A DNA stretch of 50,856 nt from Massilia timonae CCUG 45783 (lineage in GTDB: Bacteria > Pseudomonadota > Gammaproteobacteria > Burkholderiales > Burkholderiaceae_D), in the NCBI RefSeq assembly GCF_000315425.1, contig NZ_JH992924.1, forward strand, positions 551,840 to 602,695, given 5' to 3'. This document shows positions 1-8,721 of this stretch, one piece after another (the first letter of the stretch is position 1; each line of letters starts with the position of its first letter). The position numbers were made by a program, and so were the translations under genes. The notes under the pieces are model-generated. The model was given only the letters and a program-made list of their open reading frames with translations, was not told the origin of the DNA and made no database searches.

Positions 1-973
1 TGTCAAGTCCCGCCTGTTCATAAACCCGTTTGACAAATAATTCGGGGCGCTTTTTCTGCCATTCTTTGAGCGCCAGAATTGGTGTTTTGCTGTCGATGGC
101 GCGTTGCGGAATATGATGGTTGTAGAGCTTCAAGTAGTTCATCAAGGTCGCCTCCAGATCAGCCCTGCTGTCGAAACGGGTTTGCTGTAGCAGTTCGTTG
201 ATTCGTCCGTTGAAGCGCTCTACCATGCCATTCGTTTGCGGGTGCCGTGGCGGTGCCAGGCGATGCTCTGCCGGCAGTGCGGTACAAGCCACATCGAAGG
301 CATGGTTGCCGCTCGGCTTCTTGTCCTTGGTAGCGAAGCGGTCAGTGAACTGAGAGCCGTTATCTGTCAGTATCTTGCTGATCTTGATCGGTGAAGCAAG
401 CTTGAGCCGACGCAGGAAATCGACGCTGCTCTTGTCCGTCATGTCGCCATAGATGTGCATGAAAACCCATCGCGTGGCCCGGTCGATCGCGACGAACAGA
501 TAGCGACGCGAGGTTTCGTCAGGCATCTGGGGCAAGTATTTGATATCGATGTGAACGAAGCCTGGTTCGTAATCCTTGAACGTCTTTTTCGGCGCGATCG
601 TTTCGCCTTCAGCTTTCGGGATGACATCTTCAAGACGTGACATGCCCTCGCGCTTCAAAAGGCGGGCAAGACCTGAGCGAGAGACGTCAGGATTGATGTA
701 CTGCTTGGTGACGAAGAGAAGATCGTCCAATGGCAAATAAAGCGACTGGCGCAGCGCAAGCACGATCGCTTCCTGCGCTGCGCTCAGGGTGGTCTTGAGG
801 ACATGGGCACGGTGGGAACGGTCCTGTACATCATCACGCTTGAGCCACTTCTTGGCGGTAGCCCGGCTGACATTGAAGACCTTGGCCGCCTGGCGATCTG
901 ACAGGCCCGAGTCCTTGATCTCTTGGCGCGTTTTCGGTGTAGTTCGGGCTTGCGGGTGAATGCGTGAACTCAT
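1..973 (-). CDS. IS481-like transposase, 3' end cut by window edge
   Basis: The frame is open from an ATG at 973 to the left edge, about 324 residues without a stop, so the C-terminus lies outside. An N-terminal helix-turn-helix (residues about 15-45, with a RQAAKVFNVSRATAKKW segment) precedes an rve/DDE integrase core. The acidic residues sit in FVHIDIKYLPQ (codon 545-547), LTDNGSQF (codon 362-364) and NGMVERFNGR (codon 218-220). It would catalyse cut or copy-and-paste transposition of its own element. The second Asp and the Glu are 47 residues apart rather than the usual 35, because of an inserted Lys-rich segment. I did not identify terminal repeats. It sits head to tail with the neighbouring IS3-type element, both on the minus strand. 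Confidence 0.85.
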   Translation of the reverse strand, partial: MSSRIHPQARTTPKTRQEIKDSGLSDRQAAKVFNVSRATAKKWLKRDDVQDRSHRAHVLKTTLSAAQEAIVLALRQSLYLPLDDLLFVTKQYINPDVSRSGLARLLKREGMSRLEDVIPKAEGETIAPKKTFKDYEPGFVHIDIKYLPQMPDETSRRYLFVAIDRATRWVFMHIYGDMTDKSSVDFLRRLKLASPIKISKILTDNGSQFTDRFATKDKKPSGNHAFDVACTALPAEHRLAPPRHPQTNGMVERFNGRINELLQQTRFDSRADLEATLMNYLKLYNHHIPQRAIDSKTPILALKEWQKKRPELFVKRVYEQAGLD

Positions 974-1102
974 GCTGCAAATTGCTCCTGGTGCTTTGAA
1001 ATTCCGGGATTGCTGAACCCAGCAATCAACTCGTTCAGCATAGCCTTTGCTCGGAATAAAGGCCAGCTACGACGAGGAATATGATCGCACGGCACTAAAC
1101 AG

Positions 1103-1930
1103 CTAAGCGGCCAGTGCCAATTTCTGTTTTGGCGTGATACCGCCGAGTGCCATGTTGGGCCGGTCGTGATTGTAGGTCCACAACCAGTTGGTAGCAAATT
1201 CCTGGATCTCTTCGAGCGTCTCGAACAGGTGATGCGCAAGCCAATCGTAACGCACGGTCCTGTTGTATCGCTCGACGTAGGCGTTCTGTTGCGGTTGTCC
1301 TGGCTGGATGAAATCGATGCGGATGCCGCGTTTTGCAGCCCACGCCAAAGTCACCGCGCTGATGTATTCAGGGCCGTTGTCGCAGCGGATGGCTTCCGGT
1401 TTGCCGCGCCATTCGATGATCCGGTCGAGCGAGCGTATCACGCGCTCGGACGGCAGCGAGAAATCGACTTCGATCCCCAAGCCCTCGCGGTTGAAATCAT
1501 CGATGACGTTGAACAAACGGATGCTCCGCCCGTCGGCGAGCTGGTCGTGCATGAAGTCCATCGACCAGCTCTGATTGATCGCGAGCGGCACCGCCAGCGG
1601 CAGCGGCTTTTCACGTACCAGACGATGACGCGGCTTGATCCGCAGATTCAGCTCGAGCTCGCGGTAAATCCTGTAGACGCGCTTGTGGTTCCATCTGAAG
1701 CCCTTGACGTTGCGCAGATACAGGAAGCACAGCCCGAAGCCCCAGTTGCGCTGGTTGTTCGTCAGTCGCACCAGCCAGTCCGCGATGAGGACGTTTTCCG
1801 CATCCAGCTTGGCCTTGTAGCGGTAGCAGGTCTGGCTGATGCCAAACGCTTTGCACGCCAGCTTGACCGTGGCTGCCCGCTCCGTTACGGCCCATTGCGC
1901 CATCTCCCGCCGCTGAGATGGCGCTACCAT
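1103..1930 (-). CDS. IS3-family transposase OrfB (catalytic part)
   Basis: A 275-residue integrase-like catalytic protein if counted from the ATG at 1930; in practice it is probably made as the C-terminal part of an OrfAB fusion. An HTH_21-type segment ([18 protein letters not shown]) precedes the rve core. The catalytic residues are visible in [21 protein letters not shown] and [10 protein letters not shown], with the second Asp and the Glu exactly 35 residues apart (DD35E). No stop or frameshift breaks the frame, so the element may still be active. Upstream in-frame codons extend beyond 1930 but run antiparallel through orfA, so I did not use them. Confidence 0.9.
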   Translation of the reverse strand: MVAPSQRREMAQWAVTERAATVKLACKAFGISQTCYRYKAKLDAENVLIADWLVRLTNNQRNWGFGLCFLYLRNVKGFRWNHKRVYRIYRELELNLRIKPRHRLVREKPLPLAVPLAINQSWSMDFMHDQLADGRSIRLFNVIDDFNREGLGIEVDFSLPSERVIRSLDRIIEWRGKPEAIRCDNGPEYISAVTLAWAAKRGIRIDFIQPGQPQQNAYVERYNRTVRYDWLAHHLFETLEEIQEFATNWLWTYNHDRPNMALGGITPKQKLALAA

Positions 1931-2190
1931 TTTTTTGTGAGCGCCTCCGCGACGATCTCTGCCTTGAGGCGCTCCTCGACGTACATCTTCTTGAGCCGCC
2001 GGTTTTCCTCTTCCAACTCCTTCATGCGTGCCATCAACGAGGCGTCCATTCCGCCGAATTTGGAGCGCCACTTGTAGAACGTGGCGTTGCTGATGCCGTG
2101 CTCGCGGCACAGCTCTGGCACCGGGCTACCGGCTTCGGCTTGCTTGAGGATGGCGATAATCTGGCTGTCGGTAAAGCGGGACGTCTTCAT
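1924..2190 (-). CDS. IS3-family transposase OrfA
   Basis: An 88-residue DNA-binding subunit of the transposase. It begins [19 protein letters not shown], contains a helix-turn-helix of the HTH_Tnp_1 type ([16 protein letters not shown], about residues 26-41) and ends in a heptad-rich segment ([15 protein letters not shown]) that usually mediates dimerisation. The stop codon TAG comes just after an A7 run (1930-1936 on the plus strand as T7). A -1 slip there joins this protein to OrfB, which lies in the next frame and overlaps by seven bases. Length is normal for the family and the gene looks intact. Confidence 0.9.
   Translation of the reverse strand: MKTSRFTDSQIIAILKQAEAGSPVPELCREHGISNATFYKWRSKFGGMDASLMARMKELEEENRRLKKMYVEERLKAEIVAEALTKKW
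1928..1937 (-). promoter_or_regulatory. Probable -1 programmed frameshift site (A7)
   Basis: Coding strand reads ACA AAA AAA TGG TAG at the end of orfA. Slipping back one base on the seven A residues gives ACA AAA AAA ATG GTA, which enters orfB. This is the standard IS3-family arrangement. The use of the site is inferred. Confidence 0.7.
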
Positions 2191-2241
2191 GTAGAGCTTT
2201 CTGTGTCTTAAGTAGAAAATTCTACTTCTGAACGCGCTCTT

Positions 2242-2388
2242 TTTGTGGGGGGATTACCGCTGAACGAACAGGTGAGCTTGAAATTCTCCAAAGTAAAGTG
2301 GCGCTACACCCAACAAAAAGTCGGCGGCGGGAGCGGAGGGAGCACCGTAGGCGGGTGGGATCTGGCTGCGAATCGTATAACGGTGTAA
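2242..2388 (+). pseudogene. 3' remnant of an hcp gene (type VI secretion tube protein)
   Basis: The plus-strand frame from about 2242 to the TAA at 2386-2388 encodes only a C-terminus containing LKFSKVKWRYTQQK, GGGSGGST and GGWDLAANR. The last 36 residues match the end of the intact Hcp at 32437-32931 at 28 positions by eye. Upstream the frame soon meets a stop at 2209-2211 and no start is available, and the IS3 element occupies the space where the rest of the gene should be. The simplest reading is that an orphan hcp was destroyed by IS insertion and deletion. The 5' part of hcp is not visible on the other side of the element. Confidence 0.8.
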
Positions 2389-2560
2389 CGCGTCGAAGCG
2401 TTACCAGCACCGGAACGTCGCGCGTTGAACGAACGCCGACGGCTTCCGTCATTTTTCATTATTGAATCAAACATTATTGTCATAAAGTTGCTCTAAATAA
2501 TTCGTTTGTACTGCGTCGATGGCTTGTTAGAGTTCGTTTCCCAATAAAAACAAGCCAATC

Positions 2561-5260
2561 ATGAAACATACCTACCTCCTGGCCGCCGCCATCGGCGCGC
2601 CGCTGCTGGCCCACGCCCAGGCGGCGGCGACCTCGGCCGATGCGCCGGCCGCTACCACCACCAACACCGCGCCCGCGTCGGTCCTCGTCACCGGTTCGCG
2701 CATCGCCCGCGCGCAACTGGACGGTCCGTCGGCGGTCACCGTCATCACCGGCGACGAGATCACGCGCCAGGGTTACAAGAATGTGTTCGATGCCCTGAAC
2801 AACCAGGTGCAGAACAGCGGTTTCGTGCAGGGCGCCGACTTCGGCAATACCTTCACGCCGTCGGCGAACACCATCAGCCTGCGCGGCCTGGGGCCGAACC
2901 ACACGCTGATCCTGCTCAATGGCCGGCGCCTGGCCGACTTCCCGATCGCCTATGAAGGCACGGTCAACTTCACCAACCTGGCCAATATCCCGTCGGCCAT
3001 CGTCGAACGCATCGAGATCCTGTCGGGCGGCGCCTCGGCCATCTATGGCTCGGACGCGATCGCCGGCGTGGTCAACATCATCCTCAAAAGGAAAGCCGAG
3101 GGCGTCGACCTCAACGTCAAGCTGGGCGGCACCAGCCGCGGCGGCGGCGCCGAGCGGCGCGTGCAGCTCACCGGCGGCAAGCAGTTCGACCGCCTGAGCA
3201 CCGTGTTCGCGCTCGAGTTCTCGGAACGCAATCCGATCGGCGCCTACCAGCGCGATTTCATGGCCGAACGCTCGGGCACGCCGACCAATGTGCTGTCGCG
3301 CCGTGACGCCACCGTGGGCCGCTACATCGATCCGGGCGCGACCTGCGCGCAATTGGGCGACCTGTTCGGCGGCAGCGTCGTCAACTACGCATCGCGCACC
3401 GGTAACTACTGCGCCAGCAACAAGGTCAGCCCCACCTACTGGTCGGTGCAGACCCGGAACCAGAGCAAGAATGCATTCGGCAGCGCCACCTATGAGCTCG
3501 ACGAGAACACGACGCTGTTCGCCGACATCCTGCTGGGCCAAAACGACACCGTCAACAATACGCGCGGTCCGTCGTGGACGTCGAACTCGCTCAACAATGG
3601 TTATTTCCTGAACCGGAACACAGGGCATTACGAAGCCTGGACCCGTTACATTTCCCCGGAAGAGATGGGCGGCCTGTCGCGCTACGACCGCTTCTGGGAA
3701 GACGGCGCGGTCGCCGCTTCGCTCGGCGCGCGCGGCATCGTGCCGGGCACCAGCTGGAAGTGGGAAGCCGGCTACAGCGCCTCGTGGTATGAGAGCAAGG
3801 GCAAGACCCCGCGCGCGCTGTCGAACATCGACAGCTTCTTCCTCGGGCCGCGCCTGGGAACCGACGCGAGCGGCGTCGCCATCTACGCGCCGGACCCGAC
3901 GCGGCTGGCGACCCGCGTGAATCCGGACGAATTCGGCACGATCACCGGCTACGCCGAAAGCGACGACGAGTCGTGGACCCACACGGTGTCGGCCAGCGCC
4001 AATGGAGAAGTAGCGCAACTGCCGGCCGGCCCGCTGCAACTGGCGGTGGTGGCCGAGGCCGGCCGCCAGGGCTTTACCAATGCGCCCGACCAGCGCATCA
4101 ATGCGGGCTATTTCAACCTGGCGCCGAACACCGCCGTCACCGCCGGCACCCGCAACCGCTACGCGCTCGGCGCCGAAGCGAGTGTTCCCTTGCACAAGGT
4201 CCTGACCGCGACCCTGGCCGGCCGCTACGACCGTTATGAATTCGCCGAGCGCGACAGCGGCAAGTTCACCTATGCCGGCGGCCTGGAACTGCGGCCGACG
4301 CGCGAGGTGCTGGTGCGCGCCAACTACGCCACCAGCTTCCGGGCGCCGGACATGAATTACATCTACAAGGCGCGCGGCACCGGCTATTACTCGTCGACCA
4401 CCGACCACTACCGCTGCGGCGCCACCGGCCAGCCGCTGGCGAGCTGCGAATTCGCCAACTACTCGCCGGGCGCCGACTACGTCCAGTATGGCAGCGCCGA
4501 CCTCAAGCCGGAGCAGGGCAAGTCGTATGGCGCTGGCATCGTCTGGTCGCCGAGCACGAGTTTCGATGCCTCGGTCGATTACTGGAATATCGAGATCGAC
4601 GACCTGGTGACCAATCTGTCGGCCGACCAGCTGCTGCGCGACGAAGCGGCCTGCCGCCTGGGCTCGCTGGACATCGGCTCGTCGCTGTGCGCGGACACGA
4701 TCTCGCGCATCACGCGCTACGCGGCCAGTTCGCCGGTGCGTCCGGGCGAGATCCGCGAGATCCGTGTGAACCCGATCAATGCGGCCGAGGAGTCGAGCAG
4801 CGGCATCGACGTCAGCGCCCGTTATGCGCTGCGCACCACGGCCTGGGGCACGTTCACCTTGCGCGGCAATTATTCGAAAACGCTGACCCGCCGCTCGAAA
4901 CAGTTCGCCGGCGACACGGTACGCGACGAACTCAATTCGCTCACCAGTTCGGACTGGCCGGACAAGCTGGCAGCCAGCCTGAACTGGAACGTGGGCGCCT
5001 GGTCGTCGACCCTGTTCGCCACCCGCTACGGCAAGATTCCGAACTCGGCCCAGACCGACTACCTGACGCCGACCACGCTGGTCAACGCGAGCGTCGTGTA
5101 TCGCGTGAATGACCGCCTGACGTTGTCGGCGATCGTCAACAATGTGTTCGACCGCATCAAGCACGACACCACCGGCGGCTGGCCCAATTATGCGGTGGGC
5201 AGCTACAGCCCGGCGGGACGGACCGGGTGGGTCGAGCTGAACTATCACTTCGGCGGTTGA
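2561..5260 (+). CDS. TonB-dependent outer-membrane receptor
   Basis: An 899-residue receptor that should form a 22-stranded barrel in the outer membrane and import a ligand using TonB-ExbBD energy; the ligand cannot be told from sequence. It has a signal peptide (MKHTYLLAAAIGAPLLAHAQA, cleavage near residue 20), a plug domain with VLVTGSRIAR, ISLRGLGPNHTLILLNGRR and VERIEILSGGASAIYGSDAIAGVVNII, then the barrel. The protein ends in YHFGG, so the usual terminal aromatic residue sits two residues in from the end. There is no clear ribosome binding site before the ATG. It stands alone, downstream of the IS debris, and converges on the next receptor. No FecI/FecR-type regulator adjoins it. Confidence 0.92.
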   Translation: MKHTYLLAAAIGAPLLAHAQAAATSADAPAATTTNTAPASVLVTGSRIARAQLDGPSAVTVITGDEITRQGYKNVFDALNNQVQNSGFVQGADFGNTFTPSANTISLRGLGPNHTLILLNGRRLADFPIAYEGTVNFTNLANIPSAIVERIEILSGGASAIYGSDAIAGVVNIILKRKAEGVDLNVKLGGTSRGGGAERRVQLTGGKQFDRLSTVFALEFSERNPIGAYQRDFMAERSGTPTNVLSRRDATVGRYIDPGATCAQLGDLFGGSVVNYASRTGNYCASNKVSPTYWSVQTRNQSKNAFGSATYELDENTTLFADILLGQNDTVNNTRGPSWTSNSLNNGYFLNRNTGHYEAWTRYISPEEMGGLSRYDRFWEDGAVAASLGARGIVPGTSWKWEAGYSASWYESKGKTPRALSNIDSFFLGPRLGTDASGVAIYAPDPTRLATRVNPDEFGTITGYAESDDESWTHTVSASANGEVAQLPAGPLQLAVVAEAGRQGFTNAPDQRINAGYFNLAPNTAVTAGTRNRYALGAEASVPLHKVLTATLAGRYDRYEFAERDSGKFTYAGGLELRPTREVLVRANYATSFRAPDMNYIYKARGTGYYSSTTDHYRCGATGQPLASCEFANYSPGADYVQYGSADLKPEQGKSYGAGIVWSPSTSFDASVDYWNIEIDDLVTNLSADQLLRDEAACRLGSLDIGSSLCADTISRITRYAASSPVRPGEIREIRVNPINAAEESSSGIDVSARYALRTTAWGTFTLRGNYSKTLTRRSKQFAGDTVRDELNSLTSSDWPDKLAASLNWNVGAWSSTLFATRYGKIPNSAQTDYLTPTTLVNASVVYRVNDRLTLSAIVNNVFDRIKHDTTGGWPNYAVGSYSPAGRTGWVELNYHFGG

Positions 5261-5276
5261 CCGGCTGGTGGCGTGC

Positions 5277-5318
5277 GCCGGATGCGTGGCACGAATGACT
5301 CCGTGCCGCGCATCCGGC
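5277..5318. terminator. Hairpin between convergent receptor genes
   Basis: A 17-base-pair stem (5277-5293 with 5302-5318, one mismatch that can pair as G-U in RNA) with an 8-base loop lies in the 68-base gap between two convergent genes. There is no T run on either side, so it may act as a bidirectional but weak terminator or as an mRNA 3'-end barrier. Confidence 0.55.
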
Positions 5319-5328
5319 CATCGCCAGC

Positions 5329-8196
5329 TCAGAAGGCGTATCTCGCTCCCAGCGTGAAGAAGCGGCCGATCGCGCCGTAGTAGTCGAGCGGGTTGTACGA
5401 CACCGCGCCATAGGTCAGCGGGTCGAGCGGCGCCTGCTTGTCGAACAGGTTCTGGATCGAGCCGTAGATTTCCCAGCGCGCTTGCGGCTTCCAGCGGAAT
5501 ACCAGGTCGACCGTGGTGAACGAGGCCAGTTCGCAATCGCTCGGCGCGTCAATGCCGTTGGCGAAGTGGCTGGCGCAGCCTTCCGGATCGTCCTTGAAGA
5601 AGGTGTTGTCGATCGGACCCCGGTAGTTGACGTTGGCCGACACGCGCCAGTTGGCGCGCTCCCAGGTCGCGCGCAGGTTGGCCTTGTGGTCCGGCGTGCC
5701 CATGCAGTTGCTGACGTCGCAATTGCCGTGGGTGCCGGCGTAGTCGCGCGTGGTGCCGTCCTGTTCGGTGCGCTCCCATTTGTCGAGGTAGGTGTACTTG
5801 ACGTCGAAGGTCAGGGTGCCCCAGTTGTTCGGGAGTCCGAAGCCCTGGCGCGCATCGAGGTCGATGCCGCGCACCTCGGTTTCGGCCGAGTTCACGTATT
5901 CGGCCAGCACCGCCGTGATCGCGCCCGGGTCGCCCGGGATCGTCGGCACCGCCGTGCTCGGATCGCGCGCCACGTCGCCGGCGGCGATCGCGGCGTCGAT
6001 CTGCTGCTGGTTGATCTCGTTCTTGCGCTTGATGTTCCAGAAGTCGAGCGAGAAACTGGTGCGTGGCAGCGGATCCCAGATCGCGCCGATATTCCAGCTC
6101 TTCGAGCGTTCCGGGCTCAGGTCCTGGTTGGGCGAGGTGATGACCGACACCGAGGCCGGGCTGCAGGCGGTCTGCACGCCCAGCGCGCAGCGGGCCGGAT
6201 CGGTGGCGTTGGCGAAGGCGGCCAGGCCGCCGACGCCGTTCTCGGCCGGACTCGGCGCGCGGAAGCCCTTGGCCCAGGTGGCGCGCAGCGCCAGCTCGCG
6301 GCGCGGGTTCCACTTGACGCCGACCTTCGGGGTCCAGGCGTCGCCCACGTCGGTGAAGTGGTCGTAGCGCATGGCGCCGGTCAGTTCGAGTCCGGGCAGC
6401 ACCGGCGCCAGCACTTCGCCATAAATGCCGGTCACGTTGCGCTGGCCGTCATAGGCCGAGTAGCCGAGGCCGATGATGTTGCCGCGCTCGGTGCCGGCGG
6501 TCGGCTCCAGCCGCGCCGACTCGTGGCGGAATTCGGCGCCCAGCGCCACGCCCACCGCGCCGCCGGCCAGCTTGCCGATCTCGCGCGTGGCCTTGAAGTC
6601 GACCTGGGCGATCTCGGTCTCGGCGTCGTTCGAGATGGTCGGCGACAGGGCGGCGTACAGGTCCGGTGAATTCAGGCCCGCGTTCTCGGCGATGCGCCAA
6701 TAGGCGCCGGCCGGCAGCGCGCGGTAGCCGGGATTGGCCTGGGCCGCCGCCACGTTCGCGGCCGACGGGTCGAGCAGGGCGAAGGTGGCGTCGCGCTGCA
6801 GGTAGCCGCGGCGGTCGTTGTCGACCCGGCTGGTCGAATACAGCAGCGAGGTATCCCAGTCCCAGGCGCCGTGGGTGCCGCGCGCGCCGAACAGCGCGCG
6901 GATGAAGGTCGAGGAAATGTCGGACTCGCGCGGGCCGACGTCGAACGGCAGGTAGCGCAGCCGCGCCGCACGGCCGAAGTATGGGTTGTCGGGGTGCTCG
7001 GCGCCGAGCTGGACGCCGGCGTTGCTGACCGGGCCGCCGGGATAGCCGACGCTGGCCGCGATCGGATTCGGCGTTGAGCTGGACTGGGCCAGGCTGTTGT
7101 ACAGATTGAGTTCGGCATAGGCCTCGGTATCGCCCTGCAGCTTGAGCGTGCCGCGGCTGTACAGCGACAGGTATTCGCTGTCGGGCTGGATCTGGTTGTA
7201 CAGGAAGGCCGAATCGACCAGGCAGCCGCCGAGCGGATCGCCCTGCGGGTGATTGGTGAAATTGCTGCAGGCGGCGCCCGGGAAGGTGCGCGTGAAGCCG
7301 GGCCCGGCCAGGTTGCCGCGGTTGTAGTACTCCAGCGTGTCGGGGTTGCGCACATTGCCGTTGATGGCGTTGCCGGACTGGTTGTTGCCGGTGATGGCGC
7401 CGGTGCCGCCGAAGCCTTCCTGGGCCGAATAGCCATAGGGCCGCAGGTCGATCTTGCCGATGTAGTCGCGGTTGCCGCGGTCGCGGTACCAGATTTCTTG
7501 CGTGTGCTTGTACTCGACGTTGACCAGCACGTTGTAGCGGTCGGTCTCGAGGTCGCCGAAGCCCCAGGCCAGGGCCAGGTTGTGCTGCTGGCCGTCGCCG
7601 GCCTCGCCGCTGCCGTACAGCGCGCGCGCGCTGGTGCCCTGGAAGTTGCGGCGCAGGATGATGTTGACCACGCCGGCGATCGCGTCCGAACCATAGATGG
7701 CCGAGGCGCCGTCCTTGAGGATCTCGATGCGCTCGACCGCGTCGGTCGGGATCACGTTGAGGTCGGCGAACACCTTCTGGCCGTCGTCGGCCAGGCCGTA
7801 GGGCGCCATGCGGCGGCCGTTGAGCAGCACCAGGGTCGAGGCCGTGCCCAGGCCGCGCAGCGAGATGCCCGAGGCGCCGGCCGCGAAGCCGCTGCCAAAG
7901 CTCATCGGCACCGAGCCCTGGTTGTCGACCGCCAGGGTCTGCAGCAGCTCGGCCACCGTGGTCTTGCCCGAGCGCTCGATATCGTTGCGGTTGACGGTGA
8001 GCACGCTCGACGCGGTCTCGGCCTGGGCGCGGCGGATGTTCGAGCCGGTGATCTCGACGCGGGCCACGGGAGCGGCTTCTTGCGCGACGGCAGGGTGGGG
8101 AAGGGCCAGCAGCACGGGGCCGGCGAGCGCCAGGCCGGCGGCGCCGCCTCCCGCGAACAGGCGGCGCACGGAACGGGAAAGCAGGGTTTCAGTCAT
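5329..8196 (-). CDS. TonB-dependent outer-membrane receptor
   Basis: A 955-residue outer-membrane receptor. An N-terminal arginine pair and long hydrophobic stretch form a signal peptide (about residues 1-39, ending AVAQE). The plug contains VEITGSNIRR, ISLRGLGTASTLVLLNGRR and VERIEILKDGASAIYGSDAIAGVVNIILRR. The protein finishes LGARYAF, with the terminal Phe expected for Bam-dependent barrel insertion. The start is supported by GGAG about ten bases before the ATG. The style is that of large receptors common in Oxalobacteraceae and Xanthomonadales, often for plant or sugar-derived ligands, but the substrate is unknown here. It is transcribed alone, towards the first receptor, and away from the aroG leader. 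Confidence 0.92.
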   Translation of the reverse strand: MTETLLSRSVRRLFAGGGAAGLALAGPVLLALPHPAVAQEAAPVARVEITGSNIRRAQAETASSVLTVNRNDIERSGKTTVAELLQTLAVDNQGSVPMSFGSGFAAGASGISLRGLGTASTLVLLNGRRMAPYGLADDGQKVFADLNVIPTDAVERIEILKDGASAIYGSDAIAGVVNIILRRNFQGTSARALYGSGEAGDGQQHNLALAWGFGDLETDRYNVLVNVEYKHTQEIWYRDRGNRDYIGKIDLRPYGYSAQEGFGGTGAITGNNQSGNAINGNVRNPDTLEYYNRGNLAGPGFTRTFPGAACSNFTNHPQGDPLGGCLVDSAFLYNQIQPDSEYLSLYSRGTLKLQGDTEAYAELNLYNSLAQSSSTPNPIAASVGYPGGPVSNAGVQLGAEHPDNPYFGRAARLRYLPFDVGPRESDISSTFIRALFGARGTHGAWDWDTSLLYSTSRVDNDRRGYLQRDATFALLDPSAANVAAAQANPGYRALPAGAYWRIAENAGLNSPDLYAALSPTISNDAETEIAQVDFKATREIGKLAGGAVGVALGAEFRHESARLEPTAGTERGNIIGLGYSAYDGQRNVTGIYGEVLAPVLPGLELTGAMRYDHFTDVGDAWTPKVGVKWNPRRELALRATWAKGFRAPSPAENGVGGLAAFANATDPARCALGVQTACSPASVSVITSPNQDLSPERSKSWNIGAIWDPLPRTSFSLDFWNIKRKNEINQQQIDAAIAAGDVARDPSTAVPTIPGDPGAITAVLAEYVNSAETEVRGIDLDARQGFGLPNNWGTLTFDVKYTYLDKWERTEQDGTTRDYAGTHGNCDVSNCMGTPDHKANLRATWERANWRVSANVNYRGPIDNTFFKDDPEGCASHFANGIDAPSDCELASFTTVDLVFRWKPQARWEIYGSIQNLFDKQAPLDPLTYGAVSYNPLDYYGAIGRFFTLGARYAF

Positions 8197-8480
8197 GGTC
8201 CGACACTCCAGTGGATGGAAGGATCCGGATGGCGCGGGTGGAGGGCTTGATCCTTATTGCAGATCAATTTCCCTGGCACCTCTTAGCACCTATTTGTGTC
8301 TACAATCAACACGCGCGCCCGCCGGGCTTGAATCGACTGTTGCATCGGCAGCCATGGCGGGACTGAGCTAACGCAAGATGCGCGCAAGATAAGGGGCGTA
8401 GGTGCCCGAGTTCAGATGGGCATGTCAGTTTGCTGCAACCGATTGTTGTCTGTACAAGCGTGGAACGGGCGACAAAAGGC
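8197..8480. other. Intergenic region between a receptor gene and the aroG promoter
   Basis: About 285 bases between divergent transcription units. It must hold the promoter of the minus-strand receptor, but I could not pick a convincing hexamer pair. No RNA gene, repeat or credible reading frame is seen. Confidence 0.4.
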
Positions 8481-8510
8481 TTGCCAACTTTCATGCCTTG
8501 TTGTTATAGT
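8481..8510 (+). promoter_or_regulatory. Sigma-70 promoter of the aroG leader
   Basis: A -35 box TTGCCA (8481-8486) and a -10 box TATAGT (8505-8510) are separated by 18 bases. Transcription would start near 8517, about 20 bases before the leader-peptide ATG, giving a short leader followed by the attenuator. Confidence 0.7.
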
Positions 8511-8536
8511 CAATTCGACCAAACCCGGACGACACC

Positions 8537-8620
8537 ATGCGCCACGCTTTCTTTACCCGCTTTTTTTACTTTAGCCATTCCAGCCCCTGGCGGTGGAGTA
8601 GCGGCGGGTACGCGCAGTAA
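8537..8620 (+). CDS. Aromatic leader peptide of aroG (attenuation)
   Basis: A 27-residue reading frame beginning MRHAFFTRFFYFSH and ending SSGGYAQ, with five Phe, two Tyr and two Trp. The FFTRFFYF core (codons 8549-8572) is the hallmark of an amino-acid-biosynthesis leader peptide. It is followed within 25 bases by an intrinsic terminator and then by a DAHP synthase gene, the first step of aromatic amino-acid synthesis. By analogy with pheA and trp leaders, ribosome stalling at uncharged Phe/Tyr codons would favour read-through. The ribosome binding site is weak (GGAC, about nine bases upstream). Translation is not proven, but chance clustering of these codons exactly here is unlikely. Confidence 0.8.
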   Translation: MRHAFFTRFFYFSHSSPWRWSSGGYAQ

Positions 8621-8650
8621 AACGTCCCGGCAACATCCAGACAAACCGCC
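8589..8650 (+). promoter_or_regulatory. Candidate antiterminator pairing of the aroG leader
   Basis: GGCGGT at 8589-8594 is complementary to ACCGCC at 8645-8650, the 5' arm of the terminator. GGCGG at 8603-8607 could pair with the same arm. A ribosome held at the Phe/Tyr codons would leave these segments free, while one translating to the stop at 8620 would cover them. A small hairpin CCAG-CCC-CTGG (8580-8590) could be the pause hairpin. The pairing is visible; the switch is inferred. Confidence 0.55.
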
Positions 8651-8668
8651 AGCGATGGCGGTTTTTTT
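8643..8668 (+). terminator. Intrinsic terminator (attenuator) before aroG
   Basis: AAACCGCC (8643-8650) pairs with GGCGGTTT (8657-8664) around a six-base loop and runs into a T7 tract (8662-8668). It lies after the leader-peptide stop and before the structural gene, the position of an attenuator. Confidence 0.85.
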
Positions 8669-8721
8669 ATTTCCAGTCCTGAACCAATACAGCAAAGAAC
8701 AGCACGAAAGGGAGTCCCAGC

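Larger units (their letters stand above)
1103..2190 (-). mobile_element. IS3-family insertion sequence (IS407-like), coding part
   Basis: Two overlapping genes, orfA (1924-2190) and orfB (1103-1930), are joined by a run of seven A residues on the coding strand, the layout of IS3-family elements that make an OrfAB fusion by -1 frameshifting. The IS407-like subgroup is suggested by the OrfA style (short, leucine-zipper-like end) and the OrfB sequence. Terminal inverted repeats could not be assigned. The right boundary must fall between 2191 and about 2242, where recognisable hcp coding begins. A palindrome AGTAGAA-AA-TTCTACT lies at 2211-2226, close to that end. Confidence 0.85.

Noticed and set aside
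974..1102. 5' half of the broken hcp left of the IS3 element
   Set aside because: Translation in all frames gives nothing like an Hcp N-terminus; the 5' part appears to be lost.
2480..5536. Very long minus-strand open frame opposite the first receptor gene
   Set aside because: It is the antisense of a gene with a clear family. GC-rich codon use leaves such frames open by chance; the product is Arg/Ala/Val-rich with no domains.
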